8,980 nucleotides of DNA from Thermoplasmata archaeon. GTDB taxonomy: Archaea; Thermoplasmatota; Thermoplasmata; Lutacidiplasmatales; UBA184. Under the pieces are notes generated by a model. The model was not told where the DNA came from and did no database searches. It was given only the letters and a program-made list of their open reading frames with translations. Numbering within the stretch: position 1 is the first letter of the stretch; the number at the start of each line of letters is the position of its first letter. The stretch spans positions 1-8,980 of the forward strand of contig JASHXM010000226.1 in assembly GCA_030043545.1 (NCBI GenBank), written 5' to 3'. Of the stretch, positions 1-5,901 are shown piece by piece. A program made the translations under genes and the position numbers.

Positions 1-354
1 CCCCGCCCCGACGAGATCGGCTGGCCCGGTCTCCTGCACGGCGGACTCCACTACTTCCTGCTGCACGAAGCGTCGTACTGGGCCGCCCTGACGCTCGGCG
101 GTCGGGTCCACCGGTTCGGCGGCCGGGCGGTCTTTGAGCAGACCCGGCTGCCGCGCGTCGGACGGGAGTGCACGGTCGTGGCGCGCGTCGTCGCCGGTCC
201 GGGACGGGCGTTGCGGATCCGGGCTACGACGACGAACGATCGGGGGGCGCCGTGCGGGACGCTCGACGCCGACTGGGTCCCGGCCCGGCGCGCCGAGGTC
301 GTGGCCGCCGGGCTGGCGCTTCCCGACTACCTGCTCGCCGAGATGGACCCGTAG
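1..354 (+). CDS. Hotdog-fold thioesterase, PaaI-like (3' part)
   Basis: The 5' end lies outside the window. Frame 1 is open from base 1 to the TAG at 352-354, giving 117 visible residues. The visible start contains GWPGLLHGGL (residues 7-16), followed by a helix with LLHEASYWAA. This matches the 'G-x-x-HGG ... DEA' core helix of PaaI/YbgC-type hotdog thioesterases, which hydrolyse acyl-CoA thioesters in the cytosol. The rest (FEQTRLPRVG, ALRIRATTTND, CGTLDADWVP) reads as the beta-strands of the hotdog sheet. The usual Asp of the DEA motif is His here, while Glu23 is kept, so activity cannot be assumed. Substrate is unknown. The last 131 bases overlap the 3' end of the convergent acetyltransferase frame. 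A non-catalytic hotdog protein is the main alternative. Confidence 0.72.
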   Translation, partial: PRPDEIGWPGLLHGGLHYFLLHEASYWAALTLGGRVHRFGGRAVFEQTRLPRVGRECTVVARVVAGPGRALRIRATTTNDRGAPCGTLDADWVPARRAEVVAAGLALPDYLLAEMDP

Positions 355-967
355 CCCGGGGGCGCGGCCCCCGCCCGGGCGACGCGGAGAGTGTCCGCCG
401 CACTAGAACGTGGCTCCTACCGAACGGGGCGACCGCACGGAACCGCTCTCGGGCAAACATCCCGTACGTCCCGAACCAGTCCGCGACGGCCCCGCGCCGG
501 GTGACCGGGTACGCCTCGACGATCCCCCCTCCGTGCGCCCGGATCGCCTCCAACGCCGCCCGGAGGGCGAGGCGGGCGACCCCCCGGCGTCGTTCCGGAC
601 GGTCGACGAAGAAGCAGGTGATCCGCCAGCGCGTCGGGGCGACGAGGGTACCGGCGAGCGCCCGGTACTTGCGGCCATGCTCCAGGCGCGGGAGATCCTC
701 CCGCGGCCCGAACTGGCACCAGCCGACCGGGCGTTCGTCCCGGTAGACGAGGATGCCGTGCGCGTGCCCCCGCTCGAGGAGGCGGCGGTGGTCCCGCCGG
801 TTCGCCGCCGGTCGGGCGGGGTCGCCGAGCGGCCCGGTCGGGCCGACGCGGTGGTAGAACATGCACCAGCAGCCGGCTTGGACGCCGCCGTACCGGCGGA
901 ACAGGCGGTCGAAGTCGTTCCACCGGCCCGGCGCGAGTTCGCGGGTCGTGTAGGTCGGCCGCTCCAT
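224..967 (-). CDS. GNAT-family N-acetyltransferase with run-on C-terminus
   Basis: With the ATG at 967 the protein is 247 residues. The N-terminus (MERPTYTTRELAPGRWNDF, then AGCWCMFYH at 31-39) and the block VGWCQFGPREDLPRLE (81-96) resemble a widespread group of GNAT proteins that carry a cysteine-rich GCWCM segment. The acetyl-CoA loop is CFFVDRPERRRGVA (118-131), with R126-R-R-G-V-A as the pyrophosphate-binding signature. The fold should end near VLVRRTL (187-193), and relatives are usually about 190 residues. The following 54 residues are low-complexity Arg/Pro/Ala/Ser and overlap the convergent thioesterase gene, so they may be read-through after a lost stop or a frameshift. An earlier in-frame ATG at 1054 lies inside the A+T-rich promoter patch, so 967 is preferred. 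The acceptor substrate is unknown. Confidence 0.75.
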   Translation of the reverse strand: MERPTYTTRELAPGRWNDFDRLFRRYGGVQAGCWCMFYHRVGPTGPLGDPARPAANRRDHRRLLERGHAHGILVYRDERPVGWCQFGPREDLPRLEHGRKYRALAGTLVAPTRWRITCFFVDRPERRRGVARLALRAALEAIRAHGGGIVEAYPVTRRGAVADWFGTYGMFARERFRAVAPFGRSHVLVRRTLSASPGRGPRPRATGPSRRAGSREAPARRPRPRRAGPGPSRRRASRTAPPDRSSS

Positions 968-1030
968 CGCTGGCCGAGGCGAGACGCCCCCGCGGCCTTG
1001 ACGGTTGGGGGCGGGTCCGGGCCGCACGGG

Positions 1031-1064
1031 TATTACGATTTCAGAAACGAGCATAACGCTTAAT
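1031..1064. promoter_or_regulatory. A+T-rich divergent promoter region, TATA box for the Ni/Co permease
   Basis: This is an A+T-rich island in very G+C-rich surroundings, lying between two divergent genes. On the plus strand GCTTAAT (1058-1064) is centred about 26 bases before the ATG at 1087. That is the archaeal TATA-to-start distance of a leaderless message. On the minus strand GTAATA (1036-1031) could be the TATA box of the acetyltransferase gene, with a leader of roughly 40 bases. No strong dyad like a NikR operator is apparent. Assignment is by spacing and base composition only. Confidence 0.5.
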
Positions 1065-1086
1065 CCCGGGCGCCCTCCGTCCGAGC

Positions 1087-2181
1087 ATGGCGACGTCGCC
1101 CCCGGCGGACTCGCCGGCGGTGAACCGGCGGGAACGGGTCGTGATGGCGTCGATCTACGCGGCGATCGTCGCAACGACCGTCGGGGGCTTCGCGTTCGCG
1201 TTCCGGTTCCTGCCGGCCTCGTCCGGCGGTACCGTCCCGGGGACCCTCCTGTTCTCCGGTCTGGGGCTCACCGCGTACGTCCTGGGGTTGCGCCACGGCT
1301 TCGACGCCGACCACATCGCGGCGATCGACAACACGACCCGCAAGCTGCTCTCGGAGGGGAAGCGTCCGCTCACGGTCGGGACCTGGTTCTCGCTGGGGCA
1401 CTCGACGATCGTGGGGGCCCTCGTGATCGCGCTGGTCGTGGCGACCGAGTTCATCGAGCGGCACGTCACCGCGTTCGCCTCCGTCGGTGCGCTCGTCGGA
1501 ACGTTGATCTCCGGGGCGTTCCTGATCGTGCTCGGCCTGATCAACCTCGTCATCGTCAGCGAGGTCTACGGGATCTTCCGCGGACTCCGCGCGGGGACCC
1601 TCGACGAGCGGCGCCTCAACGAGCAGCTGGAACGACGGGGGTTCCTCTATCGGTACTTCGGGCGGCTCTTCCGCGTGATCGAGACGCCGCGGCAGATCTA
1701 TCCGGTCGGGGTCCTGTTCGGGCTCGGCTTCGACACGGCGACCGAGGTGACGCTGATCGCGATCAGCGTCTCGGTCGGCGTGTCGGGGGCCGTGCCGATC
1801 TGGGCGGTGCTCGTCCTCCCGCTGCTGTTCACCTGCGGGATGGTCCTCTCGGACACGACCGACGGGTTCGCGATGCGGTTCGCGTACGGGTGGGCGTTCC
1901 TGCGCCCGATCCGGAAGGTGTACTACAACCTCACGCTGACCGTGATCAGCGTGCTCGTCGCATTCGTGATCGGCGGGATCGAGCTGCTCCAGATCGTCGC
2001 CTCCGAGCTCGGGCTCTCCGCCGGCCCGTGGGGGTGGCTGCTCGGGCTTGACTTCGAGACGTTGGGGTTCGCGATCGCCGTCCTGTTCGTCGTCACGTGG
2101 GGCATCGCGATGGCGATCTACCGGATCCGCGGGTACGAGCGGACTCCGGGCGCGGAACCGCCCCCGAGCGCCTCGGCGTGA
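1087..2181 (+). CDS. NiCoT-family nickel/cobalt permease (HoxN/NixA type)
   Basis: This 364-residue membrane protein is expected to import Ni2+ and/or Co2+ for metalloenzymes such as urease, hydrogenase, Ni-SOD or cobalamin enzymes. All four NiCoT signatures are present in order: RHGFDADHI (69-77, the His/Asp metal-selecting segment of TM2), FSLGHSTIV (101-109), LGFDTATEV (213-221) and GMVLSDTTDG (251-260). Hydrophobic segments fit the usual eight helices, with a charged cytoplasmic loop at about 162-200. The length is typical for the family. The ATG at 1087 follows a TATA-like box at leaderless spacing, and the gene appears to be monocistronic. It converges with the MFS gene downstream, 49 bases away. 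No nickel enzyme or Ni chaperone gene is in the window, so metal preference and client enzyme stay open. Confidence 0.95.
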   Translation: MATSPPADSPAVNRRERVVMASIYAAIVATTVGGFAFAFRFLPASSGGTVPGTLLFSGLGLTAYVLGLRHGFDADHIAAIDNTTRKLLSEGKRPLTVGTWFSLGHSTIVGALVIALVVATEFIERHVTAFASVGALVGTLISGAFLIVLGLINLVIVSEVYGIFRGLRAGTLDERRLNEQLERRGFLYRYFGRLFRVIETPRQIYPVGVLFGLGFDTATEVTLIAISVSVGVSGAVPIWAVLVLPLLFTCGMVLSDTTDGFAMRFAYGWAFLRPIRKVYYNLTLTVISVLVAFVIGGIELLQIVASELGLSAGPWGWLLGLDFETLGFAIAVLFVVTWGIAMAIYRIRGYERTPGAEPPPSASA

Positions 2182-2230
2182 CCGGGGGCCGTCGCCGGGG
2201 CCTCCCGGTGGACCGCCTCGAGGGCTCGGG

Positions 2231-3493
2231 TCAGCTGGACCCCCGGGGGCGTCCTTCGCCGCCGGCCGGGGTCGGCGTGCGCAGGGTGGCGAGGAACAGC
2301 GCCGCCGCGAACGCGCCCAGGCCTACGCTGAACGCGGCCGCTGCCGCGCCGAGCCCGACGCGGTCGGCGGCGAGTCCGATGCCGATCGTCGGGACCGCGA
2401 GGGCGAGATATCCGACGACGAAGAACGCGGAGAGGATCTCTCCCCGGACGGCCCCGGGCGCCGTGCGATCGATCAGCGTCACGCTCCCCATGTAGGCGAA
2501 CCCGACTCCCGTGCCGAGGAGTACGGCGCCCGCGAGGAGGCCGGGGAGGGAGGCGAGGTCGATGGCGACGACGTCGATCGCCGTGCCCGCGAGCAGCATC
2601 GGCAGCCCGACGAGCAGCGCGCGCCGATCACGGACCTGGCCGAGCGCGAGTTGCACGAGTGCCGCCGCTCCGAACAGGGCGGCGACGACCGCCGCCGACT
2701 CGGCGCGGTTGCCGACGCCGAGGTCGGTCCGGACGAACGTCGGGGCGAGCGCCGCGAACAGCCCGTAGACCGAGTAGCATCCGGCGAGCGCACCGGCCGC
2801 CACCCAGAACGGGAGCCGGACCGCGTCGGGGACGAACAGTCGCTGGACCCGGACCCGGGGGCGGGGCGTGCGGGGGGGCACCGTCTCCGGGGTCGCCGCA
2901 ACCGCCGCCATACCGATCGCGCTCGCGCCGATGAGCACGAGGAAGACGAGCACCGTCGGCGAGGCGGTGTACTGCGCCAGGAGTCCGGCGAGGAGGATCC
3001 CGCTCGCCACGCCGCCGAAGTTGGCGGCGACCGAGACGCGGGCGACGTGATGCTGGTCCCCGTGAGGTTCGAGCCCGGTCATCGAAGCGGTCGCCGTGCT
3101 CGTGGTCGCGCCCACCCCCAACCCGGAGATCGCCCGGGCCAGCGCGAGGGGGAGGACTCCCGAGGCGAAGATCCACGCCACGGCGCTCGCCGCGGTGAGC
3201 CCGAGCCCGAGGTAGAGGACCGGCTTCCGCCCGACCAGGTCGGAGAGGGGAGCGACCAGGAGCATAGTGACGAGGACGCCGACCGTGTACGCCCCGAACA
3301 CGCCGGCCAGGACCGCCGTCGTGAGGTGGTACCGGGCCGCATAGATCGGGTAGAGCGGGGTCGGGATCCCGGCCCCGAACGCGGTCACGGAGAGCGCGAA
3401 CGCGATCCGGCGGAACGGCCATCGGGTCGGCGGCCCGGGCGCAGCGGGGTCCCGACTCACGGCTCGAACCGGGACGGGGGAGGGGGGCGGCAC
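2231..3493 (-). CDS. MFS transporter, 12-helix type (probable efflux)
   Basis: From the GTG at 3493 the protein is 420 residues, the usual size of a 12-helix major facilitator. After a Pro-rich cytoplasmic N-terminus (1-25), TM1 begins near RRIAFALSVTAFGAG and is followed by PTPLYPIY. Motif A, PLSDLVGRKPV (82-92), sits in the TM2-TM3 loop. A long Arg/Pro-rich central loop with TPRPRVRVQR separates the two six-helix halves. Substrate cannot be read from the sequence. The PTPLYP helix-1 feature is common in uncharacterised MFS efflux proteins. An alternative GTG at 3460 (reading SRDPAAPG next) would give 409 residues, and I cannot decide between the two because no clear TATA box precedes either. 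The gene diverges from marR, an arrangement typical of a transporter controlled by the adjacent regulator. Confidence 0.85.
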   Translation of the reverse strand: MPPPSPVPVRAVSRDPAAPGPPTRWPFRRIAFALSVTAFGAGIPTPLYPIYAARYHLTTAVLAGVFGAYTVGVLVTMLLVAPLSDLVGRKPVLYLGLGLTAASAVAWIFASGVLPLALARAISGLGVGATTSTATASMTGLEPHGDQHHVARVSVAANFGGVASGILLAGLLAQYTASPTVLVFLVLIGASAIGMAAVAATPETVPPRTPRPRVRVQRLFVPDAVRLPFWVAAGALAGCYSVYGLFAALAPTFVRTDLGVGNRAESAAVVAALFGAAALVQLALGQVRDRRALLVGLPMLLAGTAIDVVAIDLASLPGLLAGAVLLGTGVGFAYMGSVTLIDRTAPGAVRGEILSAFFVVGYLALAVPTIGIGLAADRVGLGAAAAAFSVGLGAFAAALFLATLRTPTPAGGEGRPRGSS

Positions 3494-3544
3494 GTCGTCC
3501 GCCCGGGGGGCTCGCTCACGTCCACAGATGGTGGCCTCCCGGGT

Positions 3545-3575
3545 CGAGCCCCGGCTCGGCGGTCGGCTCCGAGCC
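3545..3575. repeat. Cluster of GAGCC/GGCTC inverted repeats in the divergent intergenic region
   Basis: Two short perfect inverted repeats lie back to back. The first is CGAGCC-CC-GGCTCG (3545-3558) and the second is GGCTC-C-GAGCC (3565-3575). They share the same GAGCC core in alternating orientation, so alternative pairings are possible. They sit 52-82 bases upstream of the MFS GTG start on the minus strand, so they could be a regulator-binding site or a leader hairpin for that gene. In DNA this G+C-rich, short repeats of this kind also arise by chance. Confidence 0.35.
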
Positions 3576-3669
3576 CCCGGTCCCTACTCAACCTTGTCGG
3601 TCACGGTCCGACGGCTGGGCGCGCGCGACCCGGGCCGGTGTGCGGGACCGGCGCACGGGGCCGATGGAC

Positions 3670-3675
3670 TTATAT
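3670..3675 (+). promoter_or_regulatory. TATA box of the marR-MFS operon
   Basis: TTATAT is the most A+T-rich hexamer in a 216-base intergenic region of very high G+C. Its centre (about 3672.5) predicts transcription starting near 3698-3700. That is about ten bases before the ATG at 3710 and downstream of the alternative ATG at 3680. This box is the main argument for choosing 3710 as the marR start. Confidence 0.6.
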
Positions 3676-3677
3676 CA

Positions 3678-3696
3678 GAATGGAAAAGTTCCACTC
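3678..3696. promoter_or_regulatory. Palindrome, candidate MarR operator 1
   Basis: GAATGGAA-AAG-TTCCACTC is a dyad with 8-base arms and a 3-base centre. Seven of eight positions pair, and the inner TGGAA/TTCCA is perfect. It begins three bases after the TATA box and ends just before the predicted transcription start. A bound dimeric winged-helix repressor there would block preinitiation complex assembly. Its size (19 bases) suits a MarR dimer. Autoregulation is inferred from position and symmetry. Confidence 0.5.
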
Positions 3697-3697
3697 C

Positions 3698-3708
3698 CGA
3701 ATCATTCG
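3698..3708. promoter_or_regulatory. Palindrome, candidate operator 2 next to the marR start
   Basis: CGAAT-C-ATTCG is a perfect 11-base inverted repeat at the predicted transcription start and immediately before the ATG at 3710. Its centre is 16 bases from the centre of the upstream palindrome. The half-sites differ from that palindrome (CGAAT versus TGGAA), apart from a loose GAA similarity. It may be a second regulator site or a small leader hairpin. Confidence 0.4.
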
Positions 3709-3709
3709 C

Positions 3710-4222
3710 ATGGATCGCCCGAGTTCCTCCAAAGCCGACTCGCCGCCCGACCTCGAGCTCGCCGAGACGGTCGCACGGTTGACCCGAGGGTGGATGCGGT
3801 GGGGTCGGGAGGCCGGCCGCGCCGCCGGGCTCTCGCTGCCGCAGCAGTTCCTGCTGGGGGGGCTGTGCGAGTCCGGCCCGATCCCGGTCTCCCAGTGGGT
3901 CGAGGCGATCGGGGCGTCCCCGTCCGCGACCACCGCGCTGTTGAACGGGCTCGAGGAGCACGGGCTCGTTCGACGCGAGCGGGCCCGGGCGGACCGGCGC
4001 CAGGTGCTGATCTCGCTGACGCCGAAGGGGCGTCGACTCGCCGAGCGGATCCGCGCCGGGCTCCGGGACCGATGGTCCGCGGCCTGCGCGGAGCTGCCGG
4101 GACCCGACCTGTCGGAGGCGGCCCGCACGCTCGGGCGGATCGCGAACCGGATGGGGTCGGACGGAGGGCACGCGCCGCGGCGTTCCGGGCGGGCCGCGAC
4201 CCGGGGGTCGGCGTCGAGATGA
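3710..4222 (+). CDS. MarR-family transcriptional regulator
   Basis: From the ATG at 3710 the protein is 170 residues, typical of MarR. Helix 1 (about 15-38, LELAETVARLTRGWMRWGRE) is the dimerisation helix. The winged helix-turn-helix follows: PVSQWVEAIGASPSATTALL (59-78) spans the second and recognition helices, then LEEHGLVRRERARADRRQVL ends with the DRR wing signature (95-97), followed by LTPKG. These proteins bind palindromic DNA as dimers and are usually released by small phenolic or lipophilic ligands. The stop overlaps the start of the downstream MFS exporter (ATGA), so the two are probably translationally coupled. Palindromes between its TATA box and start suggest self-repression. The in-frame ATG at 3680 lies inside the palindrome and upstream of the predicted transcript start, so it was not chosen. 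The C-terminal 20 residues are a basic, disordered-looking tail. Confidence 0.88.
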   Translation: MDRPSSSKADSPPDLELAETVARLTRGWMRWGREAGRAAGLSLPQQFLLGGLCESGPIPVSQWVEAIGASPSATTALLNGLEEHGLVRRERARADRRQVLISLTPKGRRLAERIRAGLRDRWSAACAELPGPDLSEAARTLGRIANRMGSDGGHAPRRSGRAATRGSASR

Positions 4223-5820
4223 CCGATTCGCCGCTGACGACGAGCCCTCCGTCGTCGGACCCGCCCGCGAAGACGATGGAGACGTTCGACCGGGGGTACG
4301 CGACCCGCGTGATGCTGCTCCTCGCCGGCATCGTCGTCGCGGTGCTGTACGTCGAGGGGATGCTCACGCCGTCGCTCCCGACGATCCAGAACGACTTCCA
4401 CGTCGACACGGCCCAGGTGACGCTGATCATCTCCTCGTACGCCGCCGCCGGCGTCGCGCTGTCGCCGGTCGTCGGGAAGCTTGGGGACATCTACGGCAAG
4501 CGCAAGGTCCTCGTCCTCGTCATGCTCGCGTACGCGGGCGCGGTCTCGGTCACGGGGTTCTCGCCGACGTTCGCCTTCATGGTCGGGGCCCGGACGGTCC
4601 AGGGCGTCGGCCTTACGATCCTCCCGCTCGGGATGTCGCTCGTTCGCGAGGAGTTCCCCCGGGAGATGGTCCCGAAGGCGCAAGGGCTGCTGAGCGCGAT
4701 GTTCGGCGTCGGGTTCGTCGTGAGCCTCCCCGTCGGGTCGTACGTCTCGCAGACGTACGGCTGGCGCGCGACGTACCACACCGCGATCCCGTTCGTCGTC
4801 CTCCTCGCGATCCTGGTCTTCCTCTACGTGCGCGAGTCGTCGTACCGCCGGCCGAACACGAAGGTCGATTACGTCGGCGCCGCGCTCCTCGGGGGTTCGC
4901 TGGCCGGCGTCGTGACCGCGCTCGCCCAGGGCGAGGCGTGGGGCTGGACGTCGCTCCGAACGCTGGCGTTCCTGGGGGCCGGGGTCGCCCTCATCGTGCC
5001 GTTCGCCCTCTACGAGCGGCGCTGGAAGCGGCGGGGCCACGAGCCGATCGTCGATTCGAAGCTGCTCTCCGAACGGAACGTCGCGGTGACGAACGCCGTC
5101 CTGACGGTCGCCGGCCTCGGGATGTATCTCGCGCTGTTCTCCCTGATCTACCAGTTCGAGTATCCGATCGCCTCGGGCGGCTACAACAGTGCGTTCCCGA
5201 CGTACCACATCTTCGACGCCGGGCTCGACATCATCCCGCTCGCCGTGTCGATGATCGCGGTCGCCGGCGTCGCGAGCTTCGCCGTCTCCCGCACCGGCGT
5301 GAAGCCGCTCGCGCTGGCGGGCACAGGGCTCACGGCGCTCGGCTTCTACCTCGTCTCGATCGCGACGACGCTCACCCAGGCGCTCGTCTACGAGTTCGTC
5401 GTCGGCGCCGGGATCGCCCTGCTGAACGCCTCGGTGATCAACCTGCTGATCCTCACCGTCGATCCGCGGGATATGGGTCAGGCGACCGCGATGAACAACG
5501 TCTTCCGGAACGTCGGCGGGAGCGTCGGCGCCCCGATCGCCGGCTCGCTCCTGGCGACGTACCTGCTCACGTCCGGGCCGTACGCGGGCGCCCCGTCCCA
5601 CCTGGCGTTCGCCTACGCCTTCTGGATCGCGGCGGCCGTGACGGTCGCGGGCGGGGTGGCGATCCTCCTCGGGCACGAAGTGCTCGGTCCGTCCCGGCAT
5701 CCGCGGTTCGCGGACCGCCCGGTTCCCGGGCGCGCCGGGAGCGCGCCGCGCGGGAGCGCGCCGAGGCCCGACGCGGCCCCGGCGGAATCGCACGGGGTCG
5801 GTCCGGCGGCGCTCCCCTAA
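4219..5820 (+). CDS. MFS multidrug exporter, DHA2 (EmrB/QacA) type
   Basis: This 533-residue protein is the right length for a 14-helix drug:H+ antiporter. TM1 (about 31-50) carries VEGMLTPSLPTIQNDF, close to the family's 'D-xx-ivnvALP-I' helix 1. Motif A is GKLGDIYGKRKV (86-97). The motif B region is RTVQGVG (125-131), with Arg125 as the proton-relay residue. The motif C helix (163-184) is degenerate, reading GFVVSLPVGS without the usual Gly-Pro pair, and is followed by GWRATYH. A long extracytoplasmic loop, SGGYNSAFPTYHIF, lies in the second half. The C-terminal roughly 45 residues are a Pro/Arg/Ala-rich cytoplasmic tail. The start overlaps the marR stop by four bases, and no strong Shine-Dalgarno is visible, which fits translational coupling. 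The substrate is unknown; efflux of the ligand sensed by the MarR protein is the simplest reading. Confidence 0.88.
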   Translation: MTDSPLTTSPPSSDPPAKTMETFDRGYATRVMLLLAGIVVAVLYVEGMLTPSLPTIQNDFHVDTAQVTLIISSYAAAGVALSPVVGKLGDIYGKRKVLVLVMLAYAGAVSVTGFSPTFAFMVGARTVQGVGLTILPLGMSLVREEFPREMVPKAQGLLSAMFGVGFVVSLPVGSYVSQTYGWRATYHTAIPFVVLLAILVFLYVRESSYRRPNTKVDYVGAALLGGSLAGVVTALAQGEAWGWTSLRTLAFLGAGVALIVPFALYERRWKRRGHEPIVDSKLLSERNVAVTNAVLTVAGLGMYLALFSLIYQFEYPIASGGYNSAFPTYHIFDAGLDIIPLAVSMIAVAGVASFAVSRTGVKPLALAGTGLTALGFYLVSIATTLTQALVYEFVVGAGIALLNASVINLLILTVDPRDMGQATAMNNVFRNVGGSVGAPIAGSLLATYLLTSGPYAGAPSHLAFAYAFWIAAAVTVAGGVAILLGHEVLGPSRHPRFADRPVPGRAGSAPRGSAPRPDAAPAESHGVGPAALP

Positions 5821-5849
5821 CCTCCGGCGTACGGCCTAGAACGGTCCCG

Positions 5850-5866
5850 GTCCCGGGCCGCGGGAC
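5850..5866. terminator. Short perfect hairpin after the MFS exporter
   Basis: GTCCCG-GGCCG-CGGGAC has 6-base perfect arms and a 5-base loop, 30 bases past the MFS stop and five bases before the next TATA box. There is no T-run after it, so a termination role is uncertain. It could instead be a regulator site for the hydroxyproline genes or a chance product of G+C-rich sequence. Confidence 0.25.
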
Positions 5867-5870
5867 GCCG

Positions 5871-5877
5871 ATTTATC
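5871..5877 (+). promoter_or_regulatory. TATA box of the hydroxyproline gene set
   Basis: ATTTATC is centred 28 bases before the ATG at 5902, in an 81-base intergenic region otherwise lacking A+T. This predicts a transcript start at about 5900, so a leaderless or near-leaderless message. No Shine-Dalgarno lies before 5902. That agrees with this gene being the first of its operon. Confidence 0.55.
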
Positions 5878-5901
5878 GCTCGGTCGCGTGGGCGGCGTGC
5901 G

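Noticed and set aside
1031..1060. Possible NikR-type operator before the nickel/cobalt permease
   Set aside because: GTATTA and CATAAC flank the A+T island, but the half-sites do not form a convincing inverted repeat when compared base by base.
2048..3709. Plus-strand frame running from inside the Ni/Co permease through to marR
   Set aside because: Only the part from 3710 reads as a protein family. The upstream part is the complement of the minus-strand MFS gene and is compositionally a shadow.
3670..5793. Long minus-strand open frame (707 codons) antisense to marR and the DHA2 exporter
   Set aside because: Its product is a low-complexity Arg/Asp/Glu/Gly-rich sequence with no domain, and the opposite strand encodes clear MarR and MFS proteins. 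Long antisense frames are expected at this G+C content.
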